A stretch of 64,000 nt of DNA from Cryobacterium sp. HLT2-28 (GCF_004402495.1 NZ_SOFH01000023.1:426021-490020), one strand, 5' to 3'. Counted from the stretch's first letter, positions 33,805 through 42,856 are shown. Program-made: numbers and translations. Notes: a model not told the origin generated them from the letters alone.

Positions 33805-34605
33805 GTGAGTAGTTATGCGGAAGTGCGCCCCGAGCAACGCACGTCGTTTGCGCGCTACCGTCATTCGCTCTGGCTACTGACCCAGCGAGACCTGCGGGTC
33901 CGCTACTCGACCTCGCTCCTGGGCTACTTCTGGTCGATCCTCGACCCGCTCGTCATGGCCGGTATCTACTGGTTCGTCTTCACGCAGGTCTTCAATCGCG
34001 GGGCGGGCCATGAGCCGTACATCATCTTCCTGCTCTCGGCCCTGCTTCCCTGGATGTGGTTCAACGGCACCATCTCCGACTGCACCCGGGCGTTCCTGCG
34101 CGAGGCGAAGCTCATCCGCTCCACCAGGATCCCCCGGACCATCTGGGTCAACCGGTTGGTGCTATCGAAGGGCATTGAGTTCCTGGCCTCCGTGCCGGTT
34201 CTGCTCTTCTTCGCGATCGTGTCCGGCGCGCCGATCACCGCGGGGGCGTTCCTGTTCCCGCTAGCCATCCTGATCCAGACGGTTCTGACCGCCGGGATCG
34301 GGCTGATGGTCGCGCCCCTCGTCGTCTTCTTCCGCGACCTGGAGCGAGCGGTCAAGCTTGTGCTCCGGTTCCTGTTCTACGCCTCCCCCATCATCTACAG
34401 CACCACGGACCTCCCCAGCCAGTTGCACTTCTGGGCGGCGTTCAATCCGCTGAGCGGGATCTTCAGCCTCTACCGGGCGGCGTTCTTCCCAGGCGACCTG
34501 GACTGGCTCACCGTCGGCATCAGCGCCGGGATGTCGCTGGCGATACTCGGCCTCGGGATCCTGGTTTTCAAGCGCACCGAGCGTGCAGTCCTGAAGGAGA
34601 TCTAG
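33805..34605 (+). CDS. ABC-2 type polysaccharide export permease (TagG/Wzm-like)
   Basis: The 266-residue permease has LLTQRDLRVRYSTSLLGYFW and FNPLSGIFSLYRAAFF, the Wzm/TagG fingerprint, with six membrane segments. With the ATPase that follows it moves undecaprenyl-linked wall polymer from the cytoplasm. Start GTG 33805; stop overlaps the ATPase start (TAGTG). Confidence 0.88.
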   Translation: MSSYAEVRPEQRTSFARYRHSLWLLTQRDLRVRYSTSLLGYFWSILDPLVMAGIYWFVFTQVFNRGAGHEPYIIFLLSALLPWMWFNGTISDCTRAFLREAKLIRSTRIPRTIWVNRLVLSKGIEFLASVPVLLFFAIVSGAPITAGAFLFPLAILIQTVLTAGIGLMVAPLVVFFRDLERAVKLVLRFLFYASPIIYSTTDLPSQLHFWAAFNPLSGIFSLYRAAFFPGDLDWLTVGISAGMSLAILGLGILVFKRTERAVLKEI

Positions 34606-35351
34606 TGGCGGCGCCAGTCATTTCGCTGACCGGGGTCGGCATCCGTTTCAGACGGAACCGTCGCGGCCGCCGCAGTTTCAAGGATCTCTTCGCCGGCGGG
34701 CGGCGGCGCAGCCGGCCGGACGAGTTCTGGGCGCTCCGCAAGGTCTCCTTCACGGTGCAGCGCGGCGAGGCCATCGGCGTCGTCGGCCGCAACGGGCAGG
34801 GCAAGTCGACCCTCCTCAAACTGGTCACCGGCGTGGTCCTCCCCGACGAGGGCACCGTGCACGTCACCGAGGGGGTGGCGCCGCTGATCGAGATCACCGG
34901 CGGTTTCGTGGACGATCTCACGGTGCGGGACAACGTCTACCTCACTGCAGGCCTGCACGGCATGACCCGGGCCCAGATCGACGCACGCTTCGACGACATC
35001 CTCGACTTCGCCGAGATCGGCGATTTCATCGACACTCCCTACAAACACCTCTCCAGCGGGATGAAGGTGCGGATCGCCTTCGCCGTGATCTCCCGGCTCG
35101 AGGAGCCCATCCTCCTGGTCGATGAGGTGCTGGCGGTGGGCGACAAGGCGTTCCGCGAGAAGTGCTACCGGCGGATCGAGGAACTCCTCGCCGGCGGGCG
35201 CACACTGTTCTTCGTGTCCCACAACGAACGCGACCTCCGGCGGTTCTGCACGCGCGGCCTGTACCTGGACAAGGGAGCGCTCGTGCTGGACGGGCCCATC
35301 GACGAGGTCCTCGCGCTCTACAACGCCCAGTACGGCATCAAGCCCGCGTGA
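34605..35351 (+). CDS. ABC ATPase for polysaccharide export (TagH/Wzt-like)
   Basis: The 248-residue ATPase has Walker A VVGRNGQGKSTLLKL, signature HLSSGMKVRIAFAV, and Walker B PILLVDEVLAVGD. The sequence TGGFVDDLTVRDNVYLTAGL is typical of Wzt/TagH. It lacks the C-terminal carbohydrate-binding domain of O-antigen type Wzt. Confidence 0.9.
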   Translation: MAAPVISLTGVGIRFRRNRRGRRSFKDLFAGGRRRSRPDEFWALRKVSFTVQRGEAIGVVGRNGQGKSTLLKLVTGVVLPDEGTVHVTEGVAPLIEITGGFVDDLTVRDNVYLTAGLHGMTRAQIDARFDDILDFAEIGDFIDTPYKHLSSGMKVRIAFAVISRLEEPILLVDEVLAVGDKAFREKCYRRIEELLAGGRTLFFVSHNERDLRRFCTRGLYLDKGALVLDGPIDEVLALYNAQYGIKPA

Positions 35352-35389
35352 GCGGCGGCCCGGCGGCGCGACGGATCAGCCGCGACGGG

Positions 35390-35677
35390 TCAGCGCAGCC
35401 GTCGGATGAGGACTGTCTCAGGGCCGTCGCGCGGCTCCGGGAGGTGCTCCGCCGAGAACCCGCTCATCAGCTCGCCCGGTTCGAGGCCGAGCACCGCGGC
35501 GAGTCTGATCAGGGTGTGGAACGTCGGGTTGCCGTGACCCCTTTCGATGCGGGCGTAGTTCGACACATTGAGACCGGCCCGGTGCGCCACCGCCTCCTGG
35601 TTGAGTGACAACTGGCGGCGACGGCGACGCAGGCGGTCACCGAGGATGCGGGATGCTTCGGAGGAAGGCTCTGGCAT
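35390..35677 (-). CDS. XRE-family HTH regulator
   Basis: The 95-residue protein has a single Cro/C1 HTH: QLSLNQEAVAHRAGLNVSNY, then ARIERGHGNPTFHTLIRLAA. The ATG at 35677 is used. It is divergent from the gene at 35775; targets are unknown. Confidence 0.8.
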   Translation of the reverse strand: MPEPSSEASRILGDRLRRRRRQLSLNQEAVAHRAGLNVSNYARIERGHGNPTFHTLIRLAAVLGLEPGELMSGFSAEHLPEPRDGPETVLIRRLR

Positions 35678-35774
35678 CCTCCATCTATAGGCTTCACTTG
35701 AGCATCCCGCCAGTGGTCGGGCAGATGTGGACACCGGCACGTAAACTCGTCGGGACGCTAAGGAGAGCAGTTCG

Positions 35775-36737
35775 ATGGCAAGGAAACCCAAACCGATCGT
35801 GTCGACCACCGGTGGACTGCCCCAGGGCGGCCAACTGCCGCCCGCCCTCACCAAGAGCTTCGACCGGGTGATGGCGATCCACCGCCCGGCGGTGCTCGCG
35901 CACATCCGTTCCATCCGGCGCCGATCTCCTCAAGCCGGCCCCGTGGAGCTCGTGGCGATTCTCGAACGGCGCTACCTCGCCGCGGTGACGACCGGGGGCG
36001 CGGCGGTCGGCGCGACTGCCGTGGTACCCGGCGTCGGAACCGGGATCACACTCGCCCTGTCCGGGGTCGAAACGGCCGGTTTCCTCGAGGCCACGGCGCT
36101 GTTCACGCAGTCCGTGAGCGAGGTGCATGGAATCACCGTCGATGACCCGGAACGCGCGCGGGCGCTGGTGATGACCATGATGCTCGGCCATGAGGGCTCA
36201 GACCTGGTGCGCCAGCTCGCCGGCCAGTTTTCCGGGAACGGCACCGCCCGCACCGCATACTGGGGAGAACTCGTGACGACCAGTCTCCCCCGGGCCATCA
36301 TGGGGCCGCTCTCCGACCGGTTGAAAAGCGCGTTCATCAAGCAGTTCGCGGCCCGCGGGGGTGCCAGCCTGATCGGCAAGGCCCTGCCGTTCGGGGTCGG
36401 CGCGGTCATCGGTGGTACCGGCAACCACATCCTGGGCAAGCGGGTCATCCACTCGTCGCGGCTGGCCTTCGGGCAGGCCCCGGCCGGGTTCCGTCCTGAG
36501 CTGGACCCCCGGGCCAGGGCCGTCATGGTGCGGGAAATCGAGGTGCGGGAGGCGGCCGTGCAGGAAAGTGTCCTGCTTCCGGGACGCTCGGGCAGGCTGA
36601 CCGAACTCGGCCGCGGAACCCTCGGCAGGCTGCCCGGCCTGGTGCCGAAGGCCCTACGCCGGGCCCGGGCGGAACGGGCCACCGATGCGGGCGCGTCAGA
36701 CGCTGCAGCGGATGGCCCCGTGCCCCCTCAGGCCTAG
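35775..36737 (+). CDS. conserved actinobacterial membrane-associated protein
   Basis: The 320-residue protein has two hydrophobic stretches, TTGGAAVGATAVVPGVGTGI and a glycine-rich GKALPFGVGAVIGGTGNHIL, within helices. The layout is like EcsC-type membrane-associated proteins of actinobacteria, but no motif allows a function. Start ATG 35775 after AAGGAGAGCAG. The TAG stop lies in the first copy of a 19-bp tandem repeat. Confidence 0.7.
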   Translation: MARKPKPIVSTTGGLPQGGQLPPALTKSFDRVMAIHRPAVLAHIRSIRRRSPQAGPVELVAILERRYLAAVTTGGAAVGATAVVPGVGTGITLALSGVETAGFLEATALFTQSVSEVHGITVDDPERARALVMTMMLGHEGSDLVRQLAGQFSGNGTARTAYWGELVTTSLPRAIMGPLSDRLKSAFIKQFAARGGASLIGKALPFGVGAVIGGTGNHILGKRVIHSSRLAFGQAPAGFRPELDPRARAVMVREIEVREAAVQESVLLPGRSGRLTELGRGTLGRLPGLVPKALRRARAERATDAGASDAAADGPVPPQA

Positions 36738-36808
36738 ACGCCGTCGTCGGGCGTAATCGCCGTCGTCGGGCCTAGACGCCGTCGTCGGGACTAAACGCCG
36801 TCGTCGGG
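36733..36808. repeat. four-copy 19-bp tandem repeat between convergent genes
   Basis: GCCGTCGTCGGG starts at 36740, 36759, 36778 and 36797, an exact 19-bp period with linkers CGTAATC, CCTAGAC and ACTAAAC. The stop codons of both flanking genes lie in the repeat. The unit resembles the 3' end of the minus-strand gene (DDGV-stop). Confidence 0.9.
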
Positions 36809-38089
36809 GTCGGCGTCGTCCGGGGTCACCGGGCCCGCATCGAGGACGTCGACGCTGGCTGCTGCAGGGTGCACCGCGTCGCACCGGTCCCATTCATCCA
36901 TCAGGTGCTGGACCGCGGCATGGAAGCGCTCTGTGGCGACCCCTTTTCGCGTGTCCCCGAAGTACCGCTCCACCCACACGGCCAGCCGTTGCTGCACCGC
37001 GGTGTCATGGTTCAGATCTTCCAGAACGCGCTCGATGTCGTGGGCCTCCGCTGCGTCAAGCCACTCGCAGTCGGAGAGGTACCCGCTCGAGTCGATCTGG
37101 GCTTCCGGGTTCGCCGGCCGCGTCACCATCAGCGACTTCCCGGCGGCCAGGCGGTCGTAGACCATGGCTGAGATGTCGACGATGGCCACATCCGCCGCGG
37201 AGAGTTGCCAACCCAGATCGGGGCTCGAGTCGAAGAGGTGTTTCGCGGATGTGTCACGCGCATTCGCCGCGGCGATCGCCGCGATGATCCGGCGGTTCGC
37301 GGCCGCGTACTCGGCGTCCACGACACCGCTGCGCGGGTGAGGGCGGTAGATCACCCGGTGCCGCCCCGTGTCGAGCAGGGCCGTCACGAGAGCAACACCG
37401 TGCGTCGCGATCGAACCGTAGGCAGCGGCCGGCCGGTCACCCTCCCAGGTCGGGGCGTACAGCACCACCTGGCGTTCGTCCGGGGTGTACGGGAGGGTAC
37501 CGCCGTAGTGGTCGGCCTGCGGTCGCCCGATCTTGATGGCCCGCTTGTGGAAGTCGTAGTCCCAGAGCACCTTGTCGAGGCGGGCCAACGCCGCGTCCCC
37601 GGCGACGAAGGCGTAGTCGTAGGCCTTGATCTGGTTGGTGACCATGTACATCTTGTCGCTCTCACCGTGGTTGATGAAAACGTGCCAGCGACGCCCGTAA
37701 CGCATCATCTGGAAGTTCCGCGGGTTCTGGTTGACGTACAGCACGATCCGGATGTCCTGCTCCTCAAGCACCCGCTCGAGGTCGGAGACCTTCCGCACAT
37801 AGGCGACGGGCACGGGTGCCTCGTCGATCAAGGGAAGGGCCCCGCTGCCGCTCCGGCTGAGAATGAGCACCGGCCAGGTCTCGGCGAGCTTGGCCAGCGG
37901 TTTGTACCACTGGCGCATCTGGTAGAGGTTGACATCGCCGTCGGCGAAGTAGACCGCGATTTTGAAGTGCTGGTCCGGCCTGAGATCACGTACCGCAAGG
38001 CGTCCCTCGAGGACTCGTTGAGCCTTGCGTGATGCCATGACGTCCCTGACCAGCTTGAGTGCAAGCCCGACATCTCTTTGTATACCCAC
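36791..38089 (-). CDS. CDP-glycerol glycerophosphotransferase-like
   Basis: The 432-residue protein has the Glyphos_transf fingerprint: VLYVNQNPRNFQMMRYGRRW, HVFINHGESDKMYMV, VVLYAPTWEGDRP, YRPHPRSGV, and DVAIVDISAMVYDRLAAGKS. Such enzymes add glycerol- or ribitol-phosphate units to wall polymers (TagF/TagB family). Start is GTG 38089; the frame has an internal ATG at 38038. It supports a phosphodiester-linked surface polymer. Confidence 0.82.
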   Translation of the reverse strand: MGIQRDVGLALKLVRDVMASRKAQRVLEGRLAVRDLRPDQHFKIAVYFADGDVNLYQMRQWYKPLAKLAETWPVLILSRSGSGALPLIDEAPVPVAYVRKVSDLERVLEEQDIRIVLYVNQNPRNFQMMRYGRRWHVFINHGESDKMYMVTNQIKAYDYAFVAGDAALARLDKVLWDYDFHKRAIKIGRPQADHYGGTLPYTPDERQVVLYAPTWEGDRPAAAYGSIATHGVALVTALLDTGRHRVIYRPHPRSGVVDAEYAAANRRIIAAIAAANARDTSAKHLFDSSPDLGWQLSAADVAIVDISAMVYDRLAAGKSLMVTRPANPEAQIDSSGYLSDCEWLDAAEAHDIERVLEDLNHDTAVQQRLAVWVERYFGDTRKGVATERFHAAVQHLMDEWDRCDAVHPAAASVDVLDAGPVTPDDADPDDGV

Positions 38090-38130
38090 CAGTCAAGCGT
38101 ACCGATTGCAGCGGGCCTGCGGCTCCCCGC

Positions 38131-38150
38131 GACCCCCGAACGGGGGTTCC
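38131..38150. terminator. short hairpin after the GT2 gene
   Basis: ACCCCCG and CGGGGGT form a stem with an AA loop, in the gap between the minus-strand GT2 gene and the glycerophosphotransferase start. No T-run. It may terminate the upstream minus-strand operon weakly. Confidence 0.4.
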
Positions 38151-38158
38151 CGGAGCAG

Positions 38159-39094
38159 TCAGACGATCGGCGGACGCCCGGCCAGGGTCATCCGCCAGAC
38201 GGTGCGGGCCTTGAGCGGACGCCGCTCCCCCGGGTCGCTGGTCCAGCCCTCGCGGAAACCGCCGAACCAGGCTCGGAGGGCAGGACGGTTGCGCGACCAG
38301 CGCAGCAGCTGGATGCCCAGCCAGGCGCCTGCGTAGACGGGCACGAAGGGAGCGGGGAGGTTCCGGCGGGCGAGCCAGACCCGGTTGCGGGCGTTGAGCC
38401 GGTAGTAGTCAGCGTGCCGGGTCGGCTGGATCACCGGGTGATTGGCAACGAGGTCGCCCGCGTACCAGGTGCGAAGCCCCAGGTCCCAGACGCGCCAGGC
38501 CAGCTCAATGCCCTCATGGGCGTAGAAGAACGGTTCCGCCCAGCCCCCGGTCGCGTCGAAGACCTTCCGCGGCAGGAGCACCGCGCCCTCCCAGACTGAG
38601 AAGACGTTGCTGGAGTGCGTTGCCTCGCCCTTGCGGATGCGCGGAATCCAGCGGCGGGGCGAGCTGAGACCGGAGGGGTCGACCACCCTCGGCTGCAGAA
38701 GGCCGATGGTCGGGTCGGCGCGAAGCATGGCTATCGCCTCGCTGAGGAACCGAGGGTCGGGGATGCTGGCGTCGTCGTCGAGGAAGAACAGGAACTCACC
38801 GGCGACGGAGGAGACCCCGCGGTTGCGGCCGGCCGGAATCCCGAGGTTGGTCGGCAGCCCGAGGGACTTGACGCCCGCCGGCAACCCGGTCGGCTGCCAG
38901 CCGTTGCCGACGCAGACGATGTCGAGGTGCACATCCTGCTGGTCCAGCAGCGAACGGATGCCGCGGGCCAGGTCGTCGGGCCGCGTCCCCTGGGTGAGCA
39001 CGACGACGCCGACCGTCGGGGTGACCGGACCGATCGGGGTGACCGGACCGGTCCGGGTGACAGGACCTGTCGGGGTGGCCTCAGGAACGGACAC
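38159..39094 (-). CDS. GT2 glycosyltransferase
   Basis: The 311-residue protein has GVVVLTQGTRPDDLARGIRS and FLFFLDDDASIPDPRFL, the GT-A fold with a DDD metal site, then FYAHEGIELAWRVWDLG with the ED-like motif. The N-terminus carries a short tandem of GPVTPxGPVT. It overlaps the CDP-alcohol transferase gene. Likely substrates are polymer glycosides. Confidence 0.82.
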   Translation of the reverse strand: MSVPEATPTGPVTRTGPVTPIGPVTPTVGVVVLTQGTRPDDLARGIRSLLDQQDVHLDIVCVGNGWQPTGLPAGVKSLGLPTNLGIPAGRNRGVSSVAGEFLFFLDDDASIPDPRFLSEAIAMLRADPTIGLLQPRVVDPSGLSSPRRWIPRIRKGEATHSSNVFSVWEGAVLLPRKVFDATGGWAEPFFYAHEGIELAWRVWDLGLRTWYAGDLVANHPVIQPTRHADYYRLNARNRVWLARRNLPAPFVPVYAGAWLGIQLLRWSRNRPALRAWFGGFREGWTSDPGERRPLKARTVWRMTLAGRPPIV

Positions 39095-39893
39095 GCTTGG
39101 AGGCCATGATGGCGACGAAGTGACCGACCAGGGCCAGGAACGACAGCGGGATGAGCACGATCAGCACGACCCGGTCGACGAGGGGCTCACCCAGGAAGCT
39201 GCCGAGAATGGCGGCCACGAAAATCAGGATGGTGAGTTCGACCGAGTGGTACAGGCGGTGGAACGGCACGAATCGGGCGAGGCGACGCACCTGGGCGAGG
39301 CGGCTGGACGTGAGGGTCTTCTCCCCGCGAGTGTCGGAGAGTTTGGTGAGACCGGCGTTCGCCCTGGCCACGTGCACCATGTCGTTGAGCGCCTTGTTCA
39401 GCACGATGATCAGGGCCAGGAGCAGGGCGAGGGTGGTCCAGAGCAGGTCCGCCGGGGCCTCGAACGGGAACGCCGCAGCCCTGATGCCGAACGCGATCGG
39501 GATGAGGGCCTCAGTCGTGTAGTGGCCGACCTTGTCGAGGAACACCCCGGCCGGGGAGGACTCCTTGCGCCACCGGGCCACTTCACCGTCGCAGCAGTCC
39601 ACCAGCATCTGGAGCTGGCCGAGGATGAGCGCCAGCAGCGCGCCCCAGACGCCCGGGATGAGCAGCGCGGCTGCCGTCGACCAGCCGACCAGGATCATCA
39701 GCCCCGTGACCCCGTTGGCGGTGATCCGGGTCTTCAGCAGCATCCAGGTGATGTAGGGAGAGATGTCCCGCAGGTAGAGCGAGGCGGTCCAATGCTCGGC
39801 GTTGGCCCGCAGGCGCACCTCGGGCGGCTGGGCCACGGCGCGCAGCTCGGCGATCGACGCCGGCCTGGCGGACGCGGGTGTCGCTGGCGTCAT
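39081..39893 (-). CDS. CDP-alcohol phosphatidyltransferase-type enzyme with Asp-to-His change
   Basis: The 270-residue membrane protein has the CDP-alcohol motif DCCDGEVARWRKES, then AGVFLDKVGHY. In the usual D-x2-DG-x2-AR-x8-G-x3-D-x3-D pattern the last Asp is His here. That last Asp acts as catalytic base in studied enzymes. Activity may therefore differ, or this is a subgroup that keeps GHY. Six membrane helices follow. The gene overlaps both GT2 neighbours, so its role is probably in the same polymer pathway rather than bulk phospholipid synthesis. Confidence 0.78.
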   Translation of the reverse strand: MTPATPASARPASIAELRAVAQPPEVRLRANAEHWTASLYLRDISPYITWMLLKTRITANGVTGLMILVGWSTAAALLIPGVWGALLALILGQLQMLVDCCDGEVARWRKESSPAGVFLDKVGHYTTEALIPIAFGIRAAAFPFEAPADLLWTTLALLLALIIVLNKALNDMVHVARANAGLTKLSDTRGEKTLTSSRLAQVRRLARFVPFHRLYHSVELTILIFVAAILGSFLGEPLVDRVVLIVLIPLSFLALVGHFVAIMASKRVRS

Positions 39894-40951
39894 GGGTGCC
39901 TCCCGGTGTGGGCCGTGATGTTGGTGGTGAGTTTGAGATACCCGAGCAGGAATCCGATGCCCCAGCAGAAGTGGATGCACGGCAAGACTACGAGAAACCA
40001 GAGGCCGGCATGAAACCCGTCGGGGCGAGTGACGGCCACTGTGGCCACGACCACGATCAGCAGGTAGGCCGCTGGGGCGAGGAATCCGAGCAGCAGCCAC
40101 GGCGCCGCGCCGGTGGGCAGTGCGGCAAGTCCGGCCAGGCCGAGCACCAGGCCGAGCACGACGCCGACCACCATCACCGGCGGGGCGAAATAGCGGATGC
40201 CGTTGGCCGCCGGGTAACGCCGGGCGAGTTCGCCGCGCCAGAGCCCGGTGGAGACCATTTGCCTGGCCAGGCGGGCGAGACTCGGCCGGGGACGGTAGAC
40301 CACGCGCAGGCGCGGCGTGAACCAGACCGTTCCGCCGACGTCGCGGATGCGCCGATTGAGTTCCCAGTCCTGGCCGCGCTTGATGCCCTCATCGAAGAGG
40401 CCGACCCGCACCAGGCTGTCCATCCGGAAGCAGCCGAGGTAGACCGTCTCCGCCTTGCCCTCGGGGCCGCCGACGTGCAGGGGGGTTCCGCCCAGACCGA
40501 CCTTCGTGCCGTAGGCGCGGGCGACGGCCTTCTGGAAGGGGGTCCCGCCCTGGGCGTCCATGACGCCGCCGACGTTGTCCGCCCCCGTACGTTCGAGGGT
40601 TTCCACCGCGATGCGCGCGTAGTCCGCCGGCAGCACGGAGTGGGCGTCCACCCGGATCACGACCGGGTATTGCGAAGCCCGGATGGCGATGTTCAGACCG
40701 GCCGGCGTGGATCCGACCTCGTTTTCGACGACCCGGATGCGCGGGTCGACGGAGGCCATCTCCTCGACGAGTTCGGTGGTGCCGTCGATGCTCGGGCCGA
40801 GGGCGAGGGTGACCTCGAACGGGCCGGTGTAGTCCTGGTGCAGGAGGCTGAGAACGGCATCGCGAACGTGGGTGACATCGTTGAGCACGGGCATCACATA
40901 GGAGACTCCGAGCAGCGGTGTGTCTCCGCGAGGTGGCACCTGGCTGGTCAT
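39890..40951 (-). CDS. GT2 glycosyltransferase with membrane tail
   Basis: The 353-residue protein has VSYVMPVLNDVTHVRDAVLS, VVIRVDAHSVLPADYARIAV and GIKRGQDWELNRRIRD (Q/R-x-W-like). The C-terminal 100 residues form about four membrane helices. It is like succinoglycan/EPS-type GT2 enzymes. The start ATG at 40951 has GGAGG upstream, and its stop overlaps the CDP-alcohol gene (ATGA). Confidence 0.82.
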   Translation of the reverse strand: MTSQVPPRGDTPLLGVSYVMPVLNDVTHVRDAVLSLLHQDYTGPFEVTLALGPSIDGTTELVEEMASVDPRIRVVENEVGSTPAGLNIAIRASQYPVVIRVDAHSVLPADYARIAVETLERTGADNVGGVMDAQGGTPFQKAVARAYGTKVGLGGTPLHVGGPEGKAETVYLGCFRMDSLVRVGLFDEGIKRGQDWELNRRIRDVGGTVWFTPRLRVVYRPRPSLARLARQMVSTGLWRGELARRYPAANGIRYFAPPVMVVGVVLGLVLGLAGLAALPTGAAPWLLLGFLAPAAYLLIVVVATVAVTRPDGFHAGLWFLVVLPCIHFCWGIGFLLGYLKLTTNITAHTGRHP

Positions 40952-41027
40952 TTTTGCATTCCTCCGGAGGGTCGCTTGAGCCTACCAGCCGTGACTTTGC
41001 CGCCCTGCGTGGCCCCGGAACGCAGAA

Positions 41028-41058
41028 CTGCGCCGCCGGCATGGAACCGGCGGCGCAG
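41028..41058. terminator. terminator after the HtrA-like gene
   Basis: CTGCGCCGCCGG and CCGGCGGCGCAG form a perfect 12-bp stem with a 7-base loop, 22 bases past the minus-strand stop codon; TTCTGC follows. Confidence 0.75.
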
Positions 41059-41079
41059 CGGGAAGGAAGGAGCGGTCTG

Positions 41080-42735
41080 CTAGCTGGCGAGCTGCCCGAC
41101 CGTGACGGACACGGTGATGGACTTGCCGTCGCGCACGTAGCTCAGTTCGGCCTTGTCACCGGCCGCGAGCACGCGGACCTGGGCGGTCAGATCGTTGGCG
41201 TCGGTGATCGGAACGCCGTTGAAGTTGGTGATCACGTCACCCTTCTTCAGACCGGCCTTCTCCGCGGCACCGCCGGAGGAGACCTCGCTGATCAGGGCGC
41301 CGACCGTGCTGCTCTTCGGGTTGCTGGCGGCGCTGGTCACGCTCGCACCGAGCAGGCCGTGGGTGGCCTTGCCGTTGGCGATCAGTTCATCCGAGACCCG
41401 CTTGGCCAGGTTCGACGGAATCGAGAAGCCGACGCCGATGTTGCCGGACGCCGAAGTGGAGGAGCCGCCGGCGTTGGCGATGGCCACGTTGATGCCGATC
41501 AGCTCGCCCTTGGCGTTGAGCAGCGCACCGCCGGAGTTGCCGGGATTGATCGCGGCATCCGTCTGGATGACCGACAGGGAGATGCTGCCCGAGTTCGAGG
41601 TTCCCTGCTGGGACTTGCTGCCGTCCTTGTTCGGCAGGTCGAAGAAGAAGGGACTCTGGCCATCGGGCGCAGTCGTGTCCGGCGTCGTGGGGGCGGCAGA
41701 GGAGGCAATCGAAATGCTGCGGTTGAGCGCGCTGACGATGCCATCGGTGACGGTGCCGGCCAGGCCAAGCGGGGCGCCGATGGCGATGGCGGTGTCACCG
41801 ACGTTGAGCTTGCCGGAGTCGGCGAAGTCGATCGGCGTGAGCCCCCTGGCATCGGTGAGCTTGATCACGGCGAGGTCGGAGATCGGGTCGGTGCCCACAA
41901 TGGTGGCGGCGTAGAGCTTGCCGTCGTTGCCTTTGACCTGGAGGGTCACGTCGGCGGCCGCGCCGTCGAGGGTGACGACGTGGGTGTTGGTGAGCACGTA
42001 TCCATCGTCGGTGAGCACGACACCGGAGCCGGTGCCGCCGGAGTTCCCGCTGCTGGCCTCGATGGTGACCACGCTGGGCGATGCCTTCGCCGCCACGGCG
42101 GTGATCTGGTTGACGCTGTCGGTGTTGTTGACGACGACGTTGCTCGGGCCCTGCGCCTGGTTGACGGGGACGCCGTTGCTCTGGTTGCTGAGCACGAACG
42201 CCGTCACACCCGCGCCGGATGCGCCGCCGACGAGGGCGCCGATGGCCAGCGCAGCGATCAGGGCGATGCTTGCCCGTCGCTTGGCGGGGTCCCGGACCGG
42301 ACCGGAGCCCGGGGTGTGCGGCGGCAGCCCGTTCGCGGTGGCGTAGGCCGGTGGTGCGATGTTCGGGGCGTAGTAGTTGGGGGCGGTGCTGTCCGCCGGC
42401 AGCGGACGGCCGAACGCGTCTGTGGCGTAGGCGACTGTCGGCTGCGCCTGATGGGGCTGGGGCTGGGCCGGCTCCGGCTGGGCCTGCTCCGGCTGGGCCT
42501 GGGCCTGCTCTGGCTGAGCCTGTGCCTGCTCGGACGGCGCCTGGGACTGGGCCTGCTCTGGCTGGGCCTGGGCCTGCTCTGGCTGAGCCTGCACCGGTGC
42601 CGCCGACTCGGGAGTCGGAACGGTCTCAGCGTTTTCGGTGGGAGCGATGGCTTCCCCGGCGGCATTGACTTCGAACGGAACTGCGTCGTCGCGATGGTCA
42701 GGGTTGATGCCGGAGTCCTGCGTGTTGTCGGTCAT
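41080..42735 (-). CDS. HtrA/DegP-like membrane-anchored serine protease
   Basis: The 551-residue protein has a cytoplasmic N-terminus rich in Gln/Glu/Ala/Pro repeats (QAQPEQAQ), a membrane helix near residue 160 (ASIALIAALAIGALVGGASG), a trypsin domain with His in YVLTNTHVV, Asp in SDLAVIKL, Ser in NPGNSGGALL, and a C-terminal PDZ domain. It degrades misfolded wall or membrane proteins. The ATG at 42735 has GGAAGGAG. Confidence 0.92.
   Translation of the reverse strand: MTDNTQDSGINPDHRDDAVPFEVNAAGEAIAPTENAETVPTPESAAPVQAQPEQAQAQPEQAQSQAPSEQAQAQPEQAQAQPEQAQPEPAQPQPHQAQPTVAYATDAFGRPLPADSTAPNYYAPNIAPPAYATANGLPPHTPGSGPVRDPAKRRASIALIAALAIGALVGGASGAGVTAFVLSNQSNGVPVNQAQGPSNVVVNNTDSVNQITAVAAKASPSVVTIEASSGNSGGTGSGVVLTDDGYVLTNTHVVTLDGAAADVTLQVKGNDGKLYAATIVGTDPISDLAVIKLTDARGLTPIDFADSGKLNVGDTAIAIGAPLGLAGTVTDGIVSALNRSISIASSAAPTTPDTTAPDGQSPFFFDLPNKDGSKSQQGTSNSGSISLSVIQTDAAINPGNSGGALLNAKGELIGINVAIANAGGSSTSASGNIGVGFSIPSNLAKRVSDELIANGKATHGLLGASVTSAASNPKSSTVGALISEVSSGGAAEKAGLKKGDVITNFNGVPITDANDLTAQVRVLAAGDKAELSYVRDGKSITVSVTVGQLAS
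42470..42600. repeat. short tandem repeats in the htrA N-terminus
   Basis: CTCCGGCTGGGCCTG / CTCTGGCTGAGCCTG units of 15-18 bases encode QAQPEQ repeats in the cytoplasmic tail of the protease. In-frame copy-number change would alter tail length. Confidence 0.75.
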
Positions 42736-42856
42736 GGTGTGCTCCTTCCAAGCGATGCCAGCTTTGCGCCCGAACCTGAGTGAATGGTTTGCGCAGGCTG
42801 GGAGCATTCAATGATCAAGCCGTGACCTTGCTTGCAGAGCTCGCCTCTCCGCACCT

